Source of the DNA: Methylotenera oryzisoli
Lineage (GTDB): Bacteria > Pseudomonadota > Gammaproteobacteria > Burkholderiales > Methylophilaceae
Length of the DNA: 64,000 bases
Assembly (NCBI GenBank): GCA_945881735.1
Contig: CAMCVF010000009.1
Coordinates: 1 to 64,000 of the forward strand
Direction: 5' to 3'
Translations under genes and position numbers: made by a program
The notes under the pieces: generated by a model
Told to the model about the DNA's origin: nothing
Database searches by the model: none
What the model saw: only the letters and a program-made list of their open reading frames with translations
Shown: in pieces, positions 35,523 through 43,764 of the stretch
Layout: the number at the start of each line of letters is the position of its first letter
How positions within the stretch are numbered: position 1 is the first letter of the stretch

Positions 35523-36150
35523 GGGCATCCTTATAGCGTGGGCATTTACGCTGATTAGCCTCTGCACAACTGCGTTTGCCGCAGGTGGCAGTATTGATAT
35601 TAAATATGCCGATTTACAGCCATTAGACGATTTTTACGCACTTTCTGCTAAGGTTGAAGTTAGCTTTGATGACACAATTGAAGCAGCCATTAATAAAGGT
35701 GTGCCATTACATTTTTTAATTGAGTTTCAAGTAGTTAGACCATATAAATATTGGTTTGATGATGAAATTGTGACGGCAACTCGCAGTATGGTTTTGAGTT
35801 ACCATGCTCTAAGCCGCCAATATTTGGTGACGCGCGGAGCACATCAAAAATCGTTTGAATCGCTTGCTGAGGCTGCGCAAGAACTGATGATTATTAGCGA
35901 TTGGAAAGTGCTGGATAAAGCACTGATAGAAAAAAATGAGGCTTATAACGCTGCCTTATTGGTGCGGCTAGACCAAACAAAATTACCAAAAGCCATCCAA
36001 GTAGACGCCATATCTTCTGAAAAATGGAATTTATCCTCACAAAAACTTGAATGGCCGCTAAAAGATTTGTGGTTTAAAGAGCCTTTAAATAAAGATTCTT
36101 TAGCAAAAGAAACCCCTATCAAAGAATCTGGCAATAAAGAACTCAAATGA
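35485..36150 (+). CDS. DUF4390-family exported protein
   Basis: The start at 35485 gives a 221-residue protein with a signal peptide (core GILIAWAFTLISLCTTAFA). The DUF4390 body follows: LSAKVEVSFDDTIEAAINKGVPLHFLIEFQV, RYWxxxE-like YKYWFDDEI, and LSYHALSRQYLV. The family is exported and lacks a defined function; it regularly precedes ntrY in betaproteobacteria, so a sensory role for the cell envelope can be inferred. It overlaps rsmB by 38 bases; an in-frame ATG at 35425 is also possible. The C-terminal tail repeats a KExPxK-like pattern. Confidence 0.78.
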   Translation: MVFFTHYYKKLRKGILIAWAFTLISLCTTAFAAGGSIDIKYADLQPLDDFYALSAKVEVSFDDTIEAAINKGVPLHFLIEFQVVRPYKYWFDDEIVTATRSMVLSYHALSRQYLVTRGAHQKSFESLAEAAQELMIISDWKVLDKALIEKNEAYNAALLVRLDQTKLPKAIQVDAISSEKWNLSSQKLEWPLKDLWFKEPLNKDSLAKETPIKESGNKELK

Positions 36151-36169
36151 GTTTATCGCCCAATAACTG

Positions 36170-38479
36170 ATGAGATATATTGTATTTGCAAGTGTTGCTT
36201 TAGGTGTAGTACTTCTATACTTGCTTTCACTAGCCAGCACCAACACTGCCACCGCAAGCGATTATTACAAAATTCTACTGTATCTAAATATCGGTTTAGC
36301 AGGTGTATTGGTAATACTTATCGCTATTCAACTTTGGCATTTATACAAAAAAATTAAAACTGGCGTCATGGGTAGCCGCCTAACGTTGCGCCTGTTAGGT
36401 ACTTTTGCCATGATGGCAATTATTCCTGGTTTAATTGTATATTTAGTAAGCGTTAACTTTTTAACGCGCTCTATCGAATCTTGGTTTAATGTGAAAGTAG
36501 AATCGGCACTTGATGGTGGCTTGAGTTTAGGGCAACGCGCCTTGGATATTATGCTGCAAGATGTAGAAGAAAAAGCCGAAAATATGGCGAATAGTTTAGC
36601 CTTTTTACCATCACGTAGCCATTATAGTTTATTAAACGATTTACGCGAGAAATCGGGCATACAAGATGCTGTTTTGCTTACGCCGCAAGGTCGTATTATT
36701 TCGGTTTCTAGTAGTGATGCGAGTAGTTTCTTGCCAGAACTTCCGAGCATTCCACAACTACGCCAAGCACAAAGCCGCGTATATGGAAAAATTGAGCCAA
36801 TACCCAATAAGGGCATATATTTGAGGGTGTTAGCGCCAGTTAACTCGCAAGAGCTAGCAGGTGAGGTGCGTATTTTGCAATTGTTGCAGCCAGTACCAAA
36901 ATCGCTTTCTAACACGGCAGAAGCAGTGCAAGACGTTTACCGCGATTATCAAGAGCTATCTTACAGCCGTAACTCGCTTAAAGATGTATTCGCGCTGACG
37001 CTAACACTAGTATTAATGCTGGCAATGCTATCCGCTTTGGCCATTGCTTTTATCTTAAGCCGCCGTATCACACAGCCTTTGACGGTTCTGGCAGAAGGTA
37101 CACGCGCAATTGCCAGTGGTGATTACAGCTCTATGCTGCCAGAGCATGGCGAAGATGAGTTGGGTATATTGGTTAAATCGTTTAATAGCATGACGCGCCA
37201 ATTAAATGATGCGACTAAAGCCACTGAAAGAAATCGCACCAGAGTAGAAGCGGCACGAAGCTACTTAGAAACCATTTTGGCTCACCTGTCATCAGGCGTG
37301 TTAGCTATTAACGAAAAGGGTGAGTTACGCACTTATAACTTAACCGCCAGCAACATTTTAGGCTTAAATTTAGCACAATTTGAAAACCATCAATTTTCCA
37401 AAATTTGCGAAAATCATCCTTTCTTAGCGGAGTTTATTAGCATCGTAAAAGCGCATTTTGAGCTGACCAAGGCGGAAGATTTTGCTAAAACTGAGTTATC
37501 ACGCCAAATTGACATTGTAAATCCACAAGGCAGGCAATTGTTGTTAGTAAAGGCTACACGATTGCCAAATGATAATCGCGCTGGCAGTGGCGATAACGGT
37601 TTTGTGGTGGTGTTTGACGATGTAACAACTATGGTGCAAGCGCAGCGCGATGCGGCTTGGGGTGAAGTAGCGCGCAGGCTTGCGCATGAAATCAAAAACC
37701 CATTGACACCGATTCAGCTATCGGCCGAACGCTTGCAGCATAAATTAAGTGCAAAATTAAACACCACTGATGCCATCATGTTGAAGCGCGCCACTGATAC
37801 AATCGTTAACCAAGTGAGTGCAATGAAAACCATGGTGAACGAGTTTAGCGAATATGCCCGCGCACCTTCGGCTAATTTGACTCGCCTCAATATAAATCAG
37901 CTTATTTGCGATGTATCGGCTTTATATGAAAATGCGCGCGATGAGTTAATGGATTCAGAACAAAAATCAGCACCAATTAAAGCGAGTGATAGTGTGCAAA
38001 TTGAGTATGATTTAATGCCGAATATGCCCGATATTTTAGGTGACGCCACCATGTTACGGCAGGTACTACATAATTTAATGCAAAATGCGCAAGATGCGCT
38101 ATTAAATGTTGATGGCTCGCTTCGGATTAAAAATCCCGAAATTTTGGTGCAGACCAGCTTTAACGAATCAACCATTAAATTAGTGGTAAAAGACAATGGT
38201 CATGGTTTTCCTGCCGCTATTATTTCGCATGCGTTTGAGCCTTATGTTACAACTAAAGATCATGGTACTGGCCTGGGTTTAGCCATTGTTAAAAAAATGG
38301 TGGATGAGCATGCAGGTCAAATTAAAATAGAAAACAATTCATCAGGCGGTGCAAGTGTCACCATTATATTGCCGCTTGAAACAGATCATTTAAAACAAAA
38401 AAATATGGCGCGCAATATAGAGGTGGCTAATAGTAGCAATTCTCAAAGTTTAATCAGCAATACTCAAAAAAATCGGTAA
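36170..38479 (+). CDS. ntrY: Sensor histidine kinase NtrY
   Basis: The 769-residue membrane kinase has membrane helices at about 4-22, 37-58, 77-98 and 282-302 with an extracytoplasmic sensor part between the last two. A HAMP domain follows (about 303-356, SRRITQPLTVLAEGTRAIA), then a PAS domain (about 370-480) and the phosphorylated H-box ARRLAHEIKNPLTPIQLSAERL. The ATPase domain carries N, G1 and G2 boxes (VLHNLMQNAQDALL, VVKDNGHGF, KDHGTGLGLAIVKK). This matches NtrY, linked to nitrogen or redox sensing in betaproteobacteria. ntrX follows 13 bases later. Confidence 0.92.
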   Translation: MRYIVFASVALGVVLLYLLSLASTNTATASDYYKILLYLNIGLAGVLVILIAIQLWHLYKKIKTGVMGSRLTLRLLGTFAMMAIIPGLIVYLVSVNFLTRSIESWFNVKVESALDGGLSLGQRALDIMLQDVEEKAENMANSLAFLPSRSHYSLLNDLREKSGIQDAVLLTPQGRIISVSSSDASSFLPELPSIPQLRQAQSRVYGKIEPIPNKGIYLRVLAPVNSQELAGEVRILQLLQPVPKSLSNTAEAVQDVYRDYQELSYSRNSLKDVFALTLTLVLMLAMLSALAIAFILSRRITQPLTVLAEGTRAIASGDYSSMLPEHGEDELGILVKSFNSMTRQLNDATKATERNRTRVEAARSYLETILAHLSSGVLAINEKGELRTYNLTASNILGLNLAQFENHQFSKICENHPFLAEFISIVKAHFELTKAEDFAKTELSRQIDIVNPQGRQLLLVKATRLPNDNRAGSGDNGFVVVFDDVTTMVQAQRDAAWGEVARRLAHEIKNPLTPIQLSAERLQHKLSAKLNTTDAIMLKRATDTIVNQVSAMKTMVNEFSEYARAPSANLTRLNINQLICDVSALYENARDELMDSEQKSAPIKASDSVQIEYDLMPNMPDILGDATMLRQVLHNLMQNAQDALLNVDGSLRIKNPEILVQTSFNESTIKLVVKDNGHGFPAAIISHAFEPYVTTKDHGTGLGLAIVKKMVDEHAGQIKIENNSSGGASVTIILPLETDHLKQKNMARNIEVANSSNSQSLISNTQKNR

Positions 38480-38492
38480 CGAAAGTATAAGC

Positions 38493-39761
38493 ATGGCATC
38501 ACAACATATTTTAGTGGTGGATGACGAAATTGGCATTCGCGAGTTATTAAGAGACATTTTAGAAGACGAAGGTCACCATATCACCCTGGCAGAAAATGCT
38601 CAGGCAGCCAGAGATGCACGATTAAAACAGCGGCCAGATTTGGTGTTGCTCGATATTTGGATGCCTGATTGCGATGGTATTAGTCTATTAAAAGAATGGG
38701 GTAATGCTGGATTGCTGACCATGCCAGTGGTGATGATGTCTGGACACGGCACGATTGATACAGCGGTAGAAGCCACACGAATCGGTGCATTTGATTTCTT
38801 AGAAAAACCAATCGCCTTACAAAAGTTGCTAAAAACCGTAGCGGCCGCGCTAAAACATGCCGAAAATATGCCAAAGAACGAGATGAATATAGCTAGCTTT
38901 GGCAAAAGCTTAGTGATTAACGAATTAAAACAACGCTTGGAGCAAATATCACGAACCAAAAATGCCTTGTTATTGATTGGCAAAAAAGGCGGTAGCGTAG
39001 AGCTTTGTGCGCGCTTTTTGCACGTAGCAGGCACGCCATGGTTAAGTTTATCCGAATACGAAAAACTGGCAAACGCGCCATTAGAAATACTTGAATACGC
39101 GCGTGATGGCATTGTTTTTATTGAGGAAGTGGCCGCCTTGCAAAAAACCGAACAAAAAGGCTTGCAACTGTTATTGACTAAAGCAGAGAAATATCAAGCA
39201 CGCGTGGTATGCGCCAGCGCTTTCAGCTTGACGCATTTAGCTAACAATACTCAATTTGATTACAATCTGTTTCAAATGCTTTCGCAAAGCACTTTAAAAG
39301 TACCTGCGCTAAACGACCACAAAGAAGATATACCAGATTTAGCCAGTGCAATGGCGAGCTTACTAGCAGAAACTTCGGGAGCCGATTATAAGAGCTTTGA
39401 TGTGGCAGCCTTAAATGCATTAAGAAATGCCGACTGGCCAGGTGATTTAGCTGAATTAGAAGCGGTGGTGCAAAATGCGATGTTAAGTTGTTTATCAGAC
39501 AAAATTACGCTTGATGATGTGAACAGAGTTTTGGAACAATTTACTGTCAGTGAAACACTTCAACCGGCGACTGCAAAAACGTTGCCAGTAGAACTTGTGC
39601 AACCGTTACGCGAAGCACGTGATGATTTTGAGCGCTTTTATTTTCAACATCATATGAAGCTGATTAACAATAATATGAGTAAACTAGCCGAGACTTCTGG
39701 TTTAGAGCGCACACATTTGTATCGAAAATTAAAACAGCTAGGTATTAAAATTAAAGGCTAG
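38493..39761 (+). CDS. ntrX: NtrX-type response regulator with degenerate AAA+ domain
   Basis: The 422-residue protein has an intact receiver domain (VVDDE, phospho-acceptor Asp54 in LLDIWMPD, MSGHG, EKP) and a C-terminal Fis-type helix-turn-helix (KLAETSGLERTHLYRKLKQLGI). The central sigma54-activator domain is reduced. Where a Walker A GESGTGKE is expected it reads LIGKKGGSVEL. The GAFTGA loop that contacts sigma54 is absent, and Walker B is altered (IVFIEEVAAL). It therefore probably cannot activate sigma54 RNA polymerase by ATP hydrolysis and may instead act as a DNA-binding regulator. It is paired with ntrY. Confidence 0.88.
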   Translation: MASQHILVVDDEIGIRELLRDILEDEGHHITLAENAQAARDARLKQRPDLVLLDIWMPDCDGISLLKEWGNAGLLTMPVVMMSGHGTIDTAVEATRIGAFDFLEKPIALQKLLKTVAAALKHAENMPKNEMNIASFGKSLVINELKQRLEQISRTKNALLLIGKKGGSVELCARFLHVAGTPWLSLSEYEKLANAPLEILEYARDGIVFIEEVAALQKTEQKGLQLLLTKAEKYQARVVCASAFSLTHLANNTQFDYNLFQMLSQSTLKVPALNDHKEDIPDLASAMASLLAETSGADYKSFDVAALNALRNADWPGDLAELEAVVQNAMLSCLSDKITLDDVNRVLEQFTVSETLQPATAKTLPVELVQPLREARDDFERFYFQHHMKLINNNMSKLAETSGLERTHLYRKLKQLGIKIKG

Positions 39762-39778
39762 TGATTAAGGGCTAAATG

Positions 39779-40549
39779 CTAAACTAGATCAAGCGTTAAT
39801 ACTACAGGTGCATGATCGGAAGGGCGTTCTAGCCTACGCGGGGCTTTGTCAATAACGCAACCTGAACACTTAGTTTTAAGGGCATCGCTTACCAAAATAT
39901 GGTCAATACGCATACCAAAATTGCGCCTAAAACCCATCATTCGGTAATCCCACCAAGTAAAGCTTTTGTCTGCCTGTTCAAATAATCTAAAGCTATCATG
40001 CAAGCCAAGACTGGTTAAGCGTTGAAACGCCTCACGTTCGCGTGGACTGACTAAAATCTGCCCTACCCAAGCGTCTGGGTCATGACAGTCTCGGTCTTCT
40101 GGCGCAATATTATAGTCTCCCAATAACACCAAATTAGGGTACTTTTTAAGTTCATCGGTAAGCCAAAGCGTTAACGCATCCAGCCAGCGCATTTTATAAA
40201 GATATTTATCAGAATCCACCGCCTGTCCATTGACAATATAGACACACACAACACGGATACCATTAATAGTCGCACTAATCACACGCTGCTGCTCATCCTC
40301 AAAATTCAAGATGCCGCGCTCAACATCGGTCATGACATGGCGGCTTAGAATAGCCACACCATTATAGGTTTTTTGCCCTGCATGGATAGATTGGTAGCCA
40401 GCAGCCGCTAATTCAGCGTAAGGAAATTTACTATCCTCTTGCTTGGTTTCTTGCAGGCACAGCAGATCAATTGGATTATCGCGCAACCAATCCAACACAT
40501 GCGATAAACGCACATTCAGCGAGTTGACATTCCACGTTGCTAACTTCAC
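39779..40549 (-). CDS. xth: Exodeoxyribonuclease III
   Basis: Xth removes abasic sites in base-excision repair. The 256-residue protein shows the family motifs LATWNVNSLNVRL with metal-binding Asn, LCLQETKQED with catalytic Glu, YNGVAILSR, LLGDYNIAPEDRD, and the C-terminal RIDHILVSD and PSDHAPV. The GTG at 40549 has GGAATAA upstream and yields the usual (M)KLATWN start; a TTG at 40573 would add eight residues. It converges on ntrX. Confidence 0.94.
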   Translation of the reverse strand: MKLATWNVNSLNVRLSHVLDWLRDNPIDLLCLQETKQEDSKFPYAELAAAGYQSIHAGQKTYNGVAILSRHVMTDVERGILNFEDEQQRVISATINGIRVVCVYIVNGQAVDSDKYLYKMRWLDALTLWLTDELKKYPNLVLLGDYNIAPEDRDCHDPDAWVGQILVSPREREAFQRLTSLGLHDSFRLFEQADKSFTWWDYRMMGFRRNFGMRIDHILVSDALKTKCSGCVIDKAPRRLERPSDHAPVVLTLDLV

Positions 40550-40645
40550 AGGCTTATTCCAATTTAATAACAATCTTTATTTTAGCATGCACTAAAAACC
40601 TCATTCGGTGATGTGGTAAAGTTTTGCCTTTTTTGGGCATTAAAT

Positions 40646-41293
40646 GTGATTAAAGCCGCAATATTTGATATGGATGGCCTATTAATTGATTCTGAGCGCA
40701 TCATTATGCAAGCCTGTATCGCCGTTGCCCGTGAGATAGGCATTACTTATACGCAGGCTGCATACACAGAGCTAATTGGCCGTTCTGGGCCAGATTCCAC
40801 AAGCAGGATGATTGAACAATTAAACGGTGTAGAAAATTTTAATCGCGTCATGCAAGGCCTAGATTCAATTTTAGCCACGCACAACCATACTTTTCCGTTA
40901 AAACATGGCGCATTAAATTTGCTTAAGCATTACCAAGCTAACAACATTATTTGCAGCGTGGCGTCTTCTTCCCCAACGCGACATATTACGCACCGCTTAA
41001 GCCAAGTAGGCGTGCTGGATTTTTTCAGCCATATTACTAGCGGCCAAGAAGTGATGCGTGGCAAACCCAGCCCCGATATTTACCTGTTTGCTGTTAAAAA
41101 GTTGGGATTAATTGCATCAGAATGTATGGTATTTGAAGATAGCGAAACGGGCGCTTGCGCTGCCATTGCAGCAGGCTTAAAGGTAGTGGTGGTGCCCGAT
41201 TTATTACAACCGAGTGAGTTTGTTAGCGCAAATTGCCATGAAGTAGTTGAAAGCCTTCAAGATTGGTTAAATTATTTGCAGGACAGGCAATAA
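40646..41293 (+). CDS. HAD-superfamily phosphatase, beta-phosphoglucomutase-like
   Basis: The 215-residue protein is a HAD hydrolase: nucleophile motif I FDMDGLLIDSE, motif II SVASSSPT, motif III Lys in RGKPSPDIYL, and motif IV FEDSETGACAA. The helical cap after motif I places it with sugar-phosphate phosphatases such as YniC/HxpB or beta-phosphoglucomutase. The GTG at 40646 starts at the usual point before KAAIFDMDG; an in-frame GTG at 40613 would add 11 residues. Its stop codon lies in the loop of a perfect hairpin. Confidence 0.85.
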   Translation: MIKAAIFDMDGLLIDSERIIMQACIAVAREIGITYTQAAYTELIGRSGPDSTSRMIEQLNGVENFNRVMQGLDSILATHNHTFPLKHGALNLLKHYQANNIICSVASSSPTRHITHRLSQVGVLDFFSHITSGQEVMRGKPSPDIYLFAVKKLGLIASECMVFEDSETGACAAIAAGLKVVVVPDLLQPSEFVSANCHEVVESLQDWLNYLQDRQ

Positions 41294-41305
41294 TTTGCCT
41301 GTCCT
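41280..41305. terminator. Perfect 11-bp hairpin spanning a stop codon between convergent genes
   Basis: AGGACAGGCAA (41280-41290) pairs perfectly with TTGCCTGTCCT (41295-41305). The 4-base loop TAAT contains the HAD stop codon. There is no T-run on either side, so it may protect or process the 3' ends rather than act as a classical terminator. It lies 12 bases from the prlC stop. Confidence 0.5.
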
Positions 41306-41316
41306 ACTTACTCAAA

Positions 41317-43362
41317 CTAACTGCCCATCCCATTATGTCGAAACAGAGCATCCAAACTCGGCTCTCTGCCTCTAAACGCCACAAATGACTCCATCGCTGG
41401 GCGACTACCGCCTTTGGCTAGCACTTCATTTTTAAAACGGCTACCCGCTTCCGAGGATAGCGTGCCCATTTCCTCAAACAGGCTGTAAGCATCGGCAGAT
41501 AACACTTCTGCCCATTTGTAGCTGTAATAGCCAGCAGCATAGCCGCCTGCAAAAATATGGCTAAAGCTATTCGGAAAGCGGTTCCATTTTGGCGGCCTAA
41601 CCACAGCTACTTCATCACGCACTTGCTCAATTAGTTCTAAGGCAGTTTGGGGACCACTTGGGTTTGGATTTAAAGCATCAAACTCGCCATGCAAGCGCAT
41701 ATCAAATAATGAAAATTCAATCTGGCGTACAGTTTGCATGCCAGCTTGGAAGTTTTTAGCGGCCACCATTTTATCGAATAATTCGCGCGGTAATTGCGCG
41801 CCTTTGTCCACATGGGCAGACATATGGCGTAGCACTTCCCATTCCCAGCAGAAGTTTTCCATAAATTGGCTAGGCAATTCCACCGCATCCCATTCCACGC
41901 CTTTAATGCCAGAAACGCTGTAATCGTCTACTTGGGAGAGCATATGGTGCAAGCCGTGACCAAATTCGTGGAACATGGTGATGACTTCATCATGCGTGAA
42001 TAAGGCTGGTTTGCCGGCGACTGGTGAAGAAAAGTTGCAGGTTAGATAAGCGACAGGCAACTCAATGCTATCAGCCTTTTTGCGGCGGGTGATGCATTCA
42101 TCCATCCATGCGCCGCCACGTTTGTTGTTGCGCGCGTATAAGTCTAAATAAAAATAAGCGATAGGATTATTTTTACTATCTGAGATGGCATAAAATGCCG
42201 CATCCGCATGCCAAAGTGGTGCTTCCGCTTTACGCACTTGTACACCAAAAATTGTTTCTACCACCTTGAACAAGCCAGCCAGCACTTTACTTTCTGGGAA
42301 GTATTGTTTTACTTCTTGATCTGAAAACGCATATTTTTCTTCGCGTAATTTTTCGCTCACATAGGCTACATCCCAGGCTTGCATATCGTTAATGCCCAAC
42401 TTTTTGGCATAAGCAAGCAACTCTTGCATATCTTTTTCAGCATAAGGTTTGGCTCGGTTAGCTAAGGTATCCAAAAAGTCGATCACTTGTTTTGGCGTAT
42501 CGGCCATTTTGGTGGCAAGCGATAACTCTGCAAAGTTTTTAAAGCCTAGCATGCGTGCTTGTTCTTGCTTAAGTTTCAAAATATCTTTAATCAAACCCGT
42601 GTTATCCCACTCGGGCTTACTTAACTCTGAAGCTCTTGTGGCGTAAGCGCGGTATAGCGTTTCGCGTAAAGCGCGATTATCCGCATATTGCAAAACTGGC
42701 ATATAAGATGGAAAGTGCAGGCTAAATTGATAACCAACCTTGCTGTCGGATTTGGCTGCCTCAGCTGCCGCTTCAATTGCATCGGCTGGCAAGCCAGCTA
42801 AATCAGCCACATTTCCAACGATATATTTATAATCGTTGGTGTTATCCATAATATTTTCTTCAAACTTAGAACCTAATTTAGATAGTTCTTCACTTACCGT
42901 TTTAAAGCGTGCTTTTTGTACAGCCGGTAATTCAGCGCCACCTAATTTAAAATCGCGCACTTCAAGGTTAATAATGGTTTGTTGCGTTGGGCTTAATTTA
43001 GCAAAATCGCTGCTAGCTTGAATCGCTTTAAATTTCGCGTATAAACGCTCATCTTGAGATATATCGCTGCCATAATCGGTTAATTTCGCTAAGTTGTCAT
43101 TATAAGCTTCACGCAATTCTGGACTATTTACTACCGCATTCATATGACCTACTTGGCTCCAAGTACGAGCTAATTTTTCACTGTGGTCTTCTAGCTTTAG
43201 AGCAAAGTTTTCCCATCTTGGCATTTCTGTACTGGCAGCAAGCTGCTCAACTAATGCACGGCCTTCTGCAATCAGGCTATCAATCGCAGGACTAATATGC
43301 GCTGGTTTCACTTCATCAAATTTAGGCAATCCAGAAAAAAACAACAATGGGTTTTGTAACAC
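41317..43362 (-). CDS. prlC: Oligopeptidase A (M3 family)
   Basis: PrlC is a cytoplasmic zinc oligopeptidase that degrades signal peptides and short peptides. The 681-residue length fits. The zinc site MFHEFGHGLHHML (about residues 468-480) supplies both His ligands and the catalytic Glu, and the third ligand Glu follows in the ELPSQFMENF region. The N-terminal LPKFDEVKPAHISPAI is typical of the family. Confidence 0.95.
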   Translation of the reverse strand: MLQNPLLFFSGLPKFDEVKPAHISPAIDSLIAEGRALVEQLAASTEMPRWENFALKLEDHSEKLARTWSQVGHMNAVVNSPELREAYNDNLAKLTDYGSDISQDERLYAKFKAIQASSDFAKLSPTQQTIINLEVRDFKLGGAELPAVQKARFKTVSEELSKLGSKFEENIMDNTNDYKYIVGNVADLAGLPADAIEAAAEAAKSDSKVGYQFSLHFPSYMPVLQYADNRALRETLYRAYATRASELSKPEWDNTGLIKDILKLKQEQARMLGFKNFAELSLATKMADTPKQVIDFLDTLANRAKPYAEKDMQELLAYAKKLGINDMQAWDVAYVSEKLREEKYAFSDQEVKQYFPESKVLAGLFKVVETIFGVQVRKAEAPLWHADAAFYAISDSKNNPIAYFYLDLYARNNKRGGAWMDECITRRKKADSIELPVAYLTCNFSSPVAGKPALFTHDEVITMFHEFGHGLHHMLSQVDDYSVSGIKGVEWDAVELPSQFMENFCWEWEVLRHMSAHVDKGAQLPRELFDKMVAAKNFQAGMQTVRQIEFSLFDMRLHGEFDALNPNPSGPQTALELIEQVRDEVAVVRPPKWNRFPNSFSHIFAGGYAAGYYSYKWAEVLSADAYSLFEEMGTLSSEAGSRFKNEVLAKGGSRPAMESFVAFRGREPSLDALFRHNGMGS

Positions 43363-43406
43363 GTGAAAATCCTTTTAATAAACAATATCTTCTTTGAATC
43401 AATTTT

Positions 43407-43748
43407 TTAGTTGATCAATCTTAAGCATAGCGGGTAACGGTAGGTTTCGCCTTTACTAGTTGAGACGGCGGCAATAATGCAAAAAACAACGTTAAAAATC
43501 CAAACAATTGGTATCAGCACAAAACCAATCAAAATCCACACCAAAATGCCTGCAATAAGCTGTGCAATAAGCATGGTGATTTGGAAATTCAACGCCTCTT
43601 TAGACTGATCGGCCAAATAAGCGCTATCGTCCTTTTTAATAACCCACACAATTAATGCAGGAATAAATGAGAAAACAGTGCCGCCAAGATGCGTAACAGT
43701 GGCAATGTTTTTATCATCGTTATTTGGAACTATTATTTCTGTGCTCAT
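43407..43748 (-). CDS. DUF4870-family membrane protein
   Basis: The start at 43748 gives 113 residues. The DUF4870 pattern is clear: ATVTHLGGTVFSFIPALIVWVIKKDDSAYLADQSKEALNFQIT in segments (THL..; QS.EALNFQ), followed by two hydrophobic helices (about 55-90) and GETYRYPLCLRLIN. These proteins (TIC20-like in fold prediction) have no firm function. It lies between ptsI and prlC on the same strand, probably independent of PTS function. Confidence 0.82.
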   Translation of the reverse strand: MSTEIIVPNNDDKNIATVTHLGGTVFSFIPALIVWVIKKDDSAYLADQSKEALNFQITMLIAQLIAGILVWILIGFVLIPIVWIFNVVFCIIAAVSTSKGETYRYPLCLRLIN

Positions 43749-43764
43749 TTTACTTTCTTCATTA

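Noticed and set aside
38600-39112. Minus-strand open frame opposite ntrX
   Set aside because: Antisense to the receiver and central domain of NtrX, without supporting signals.
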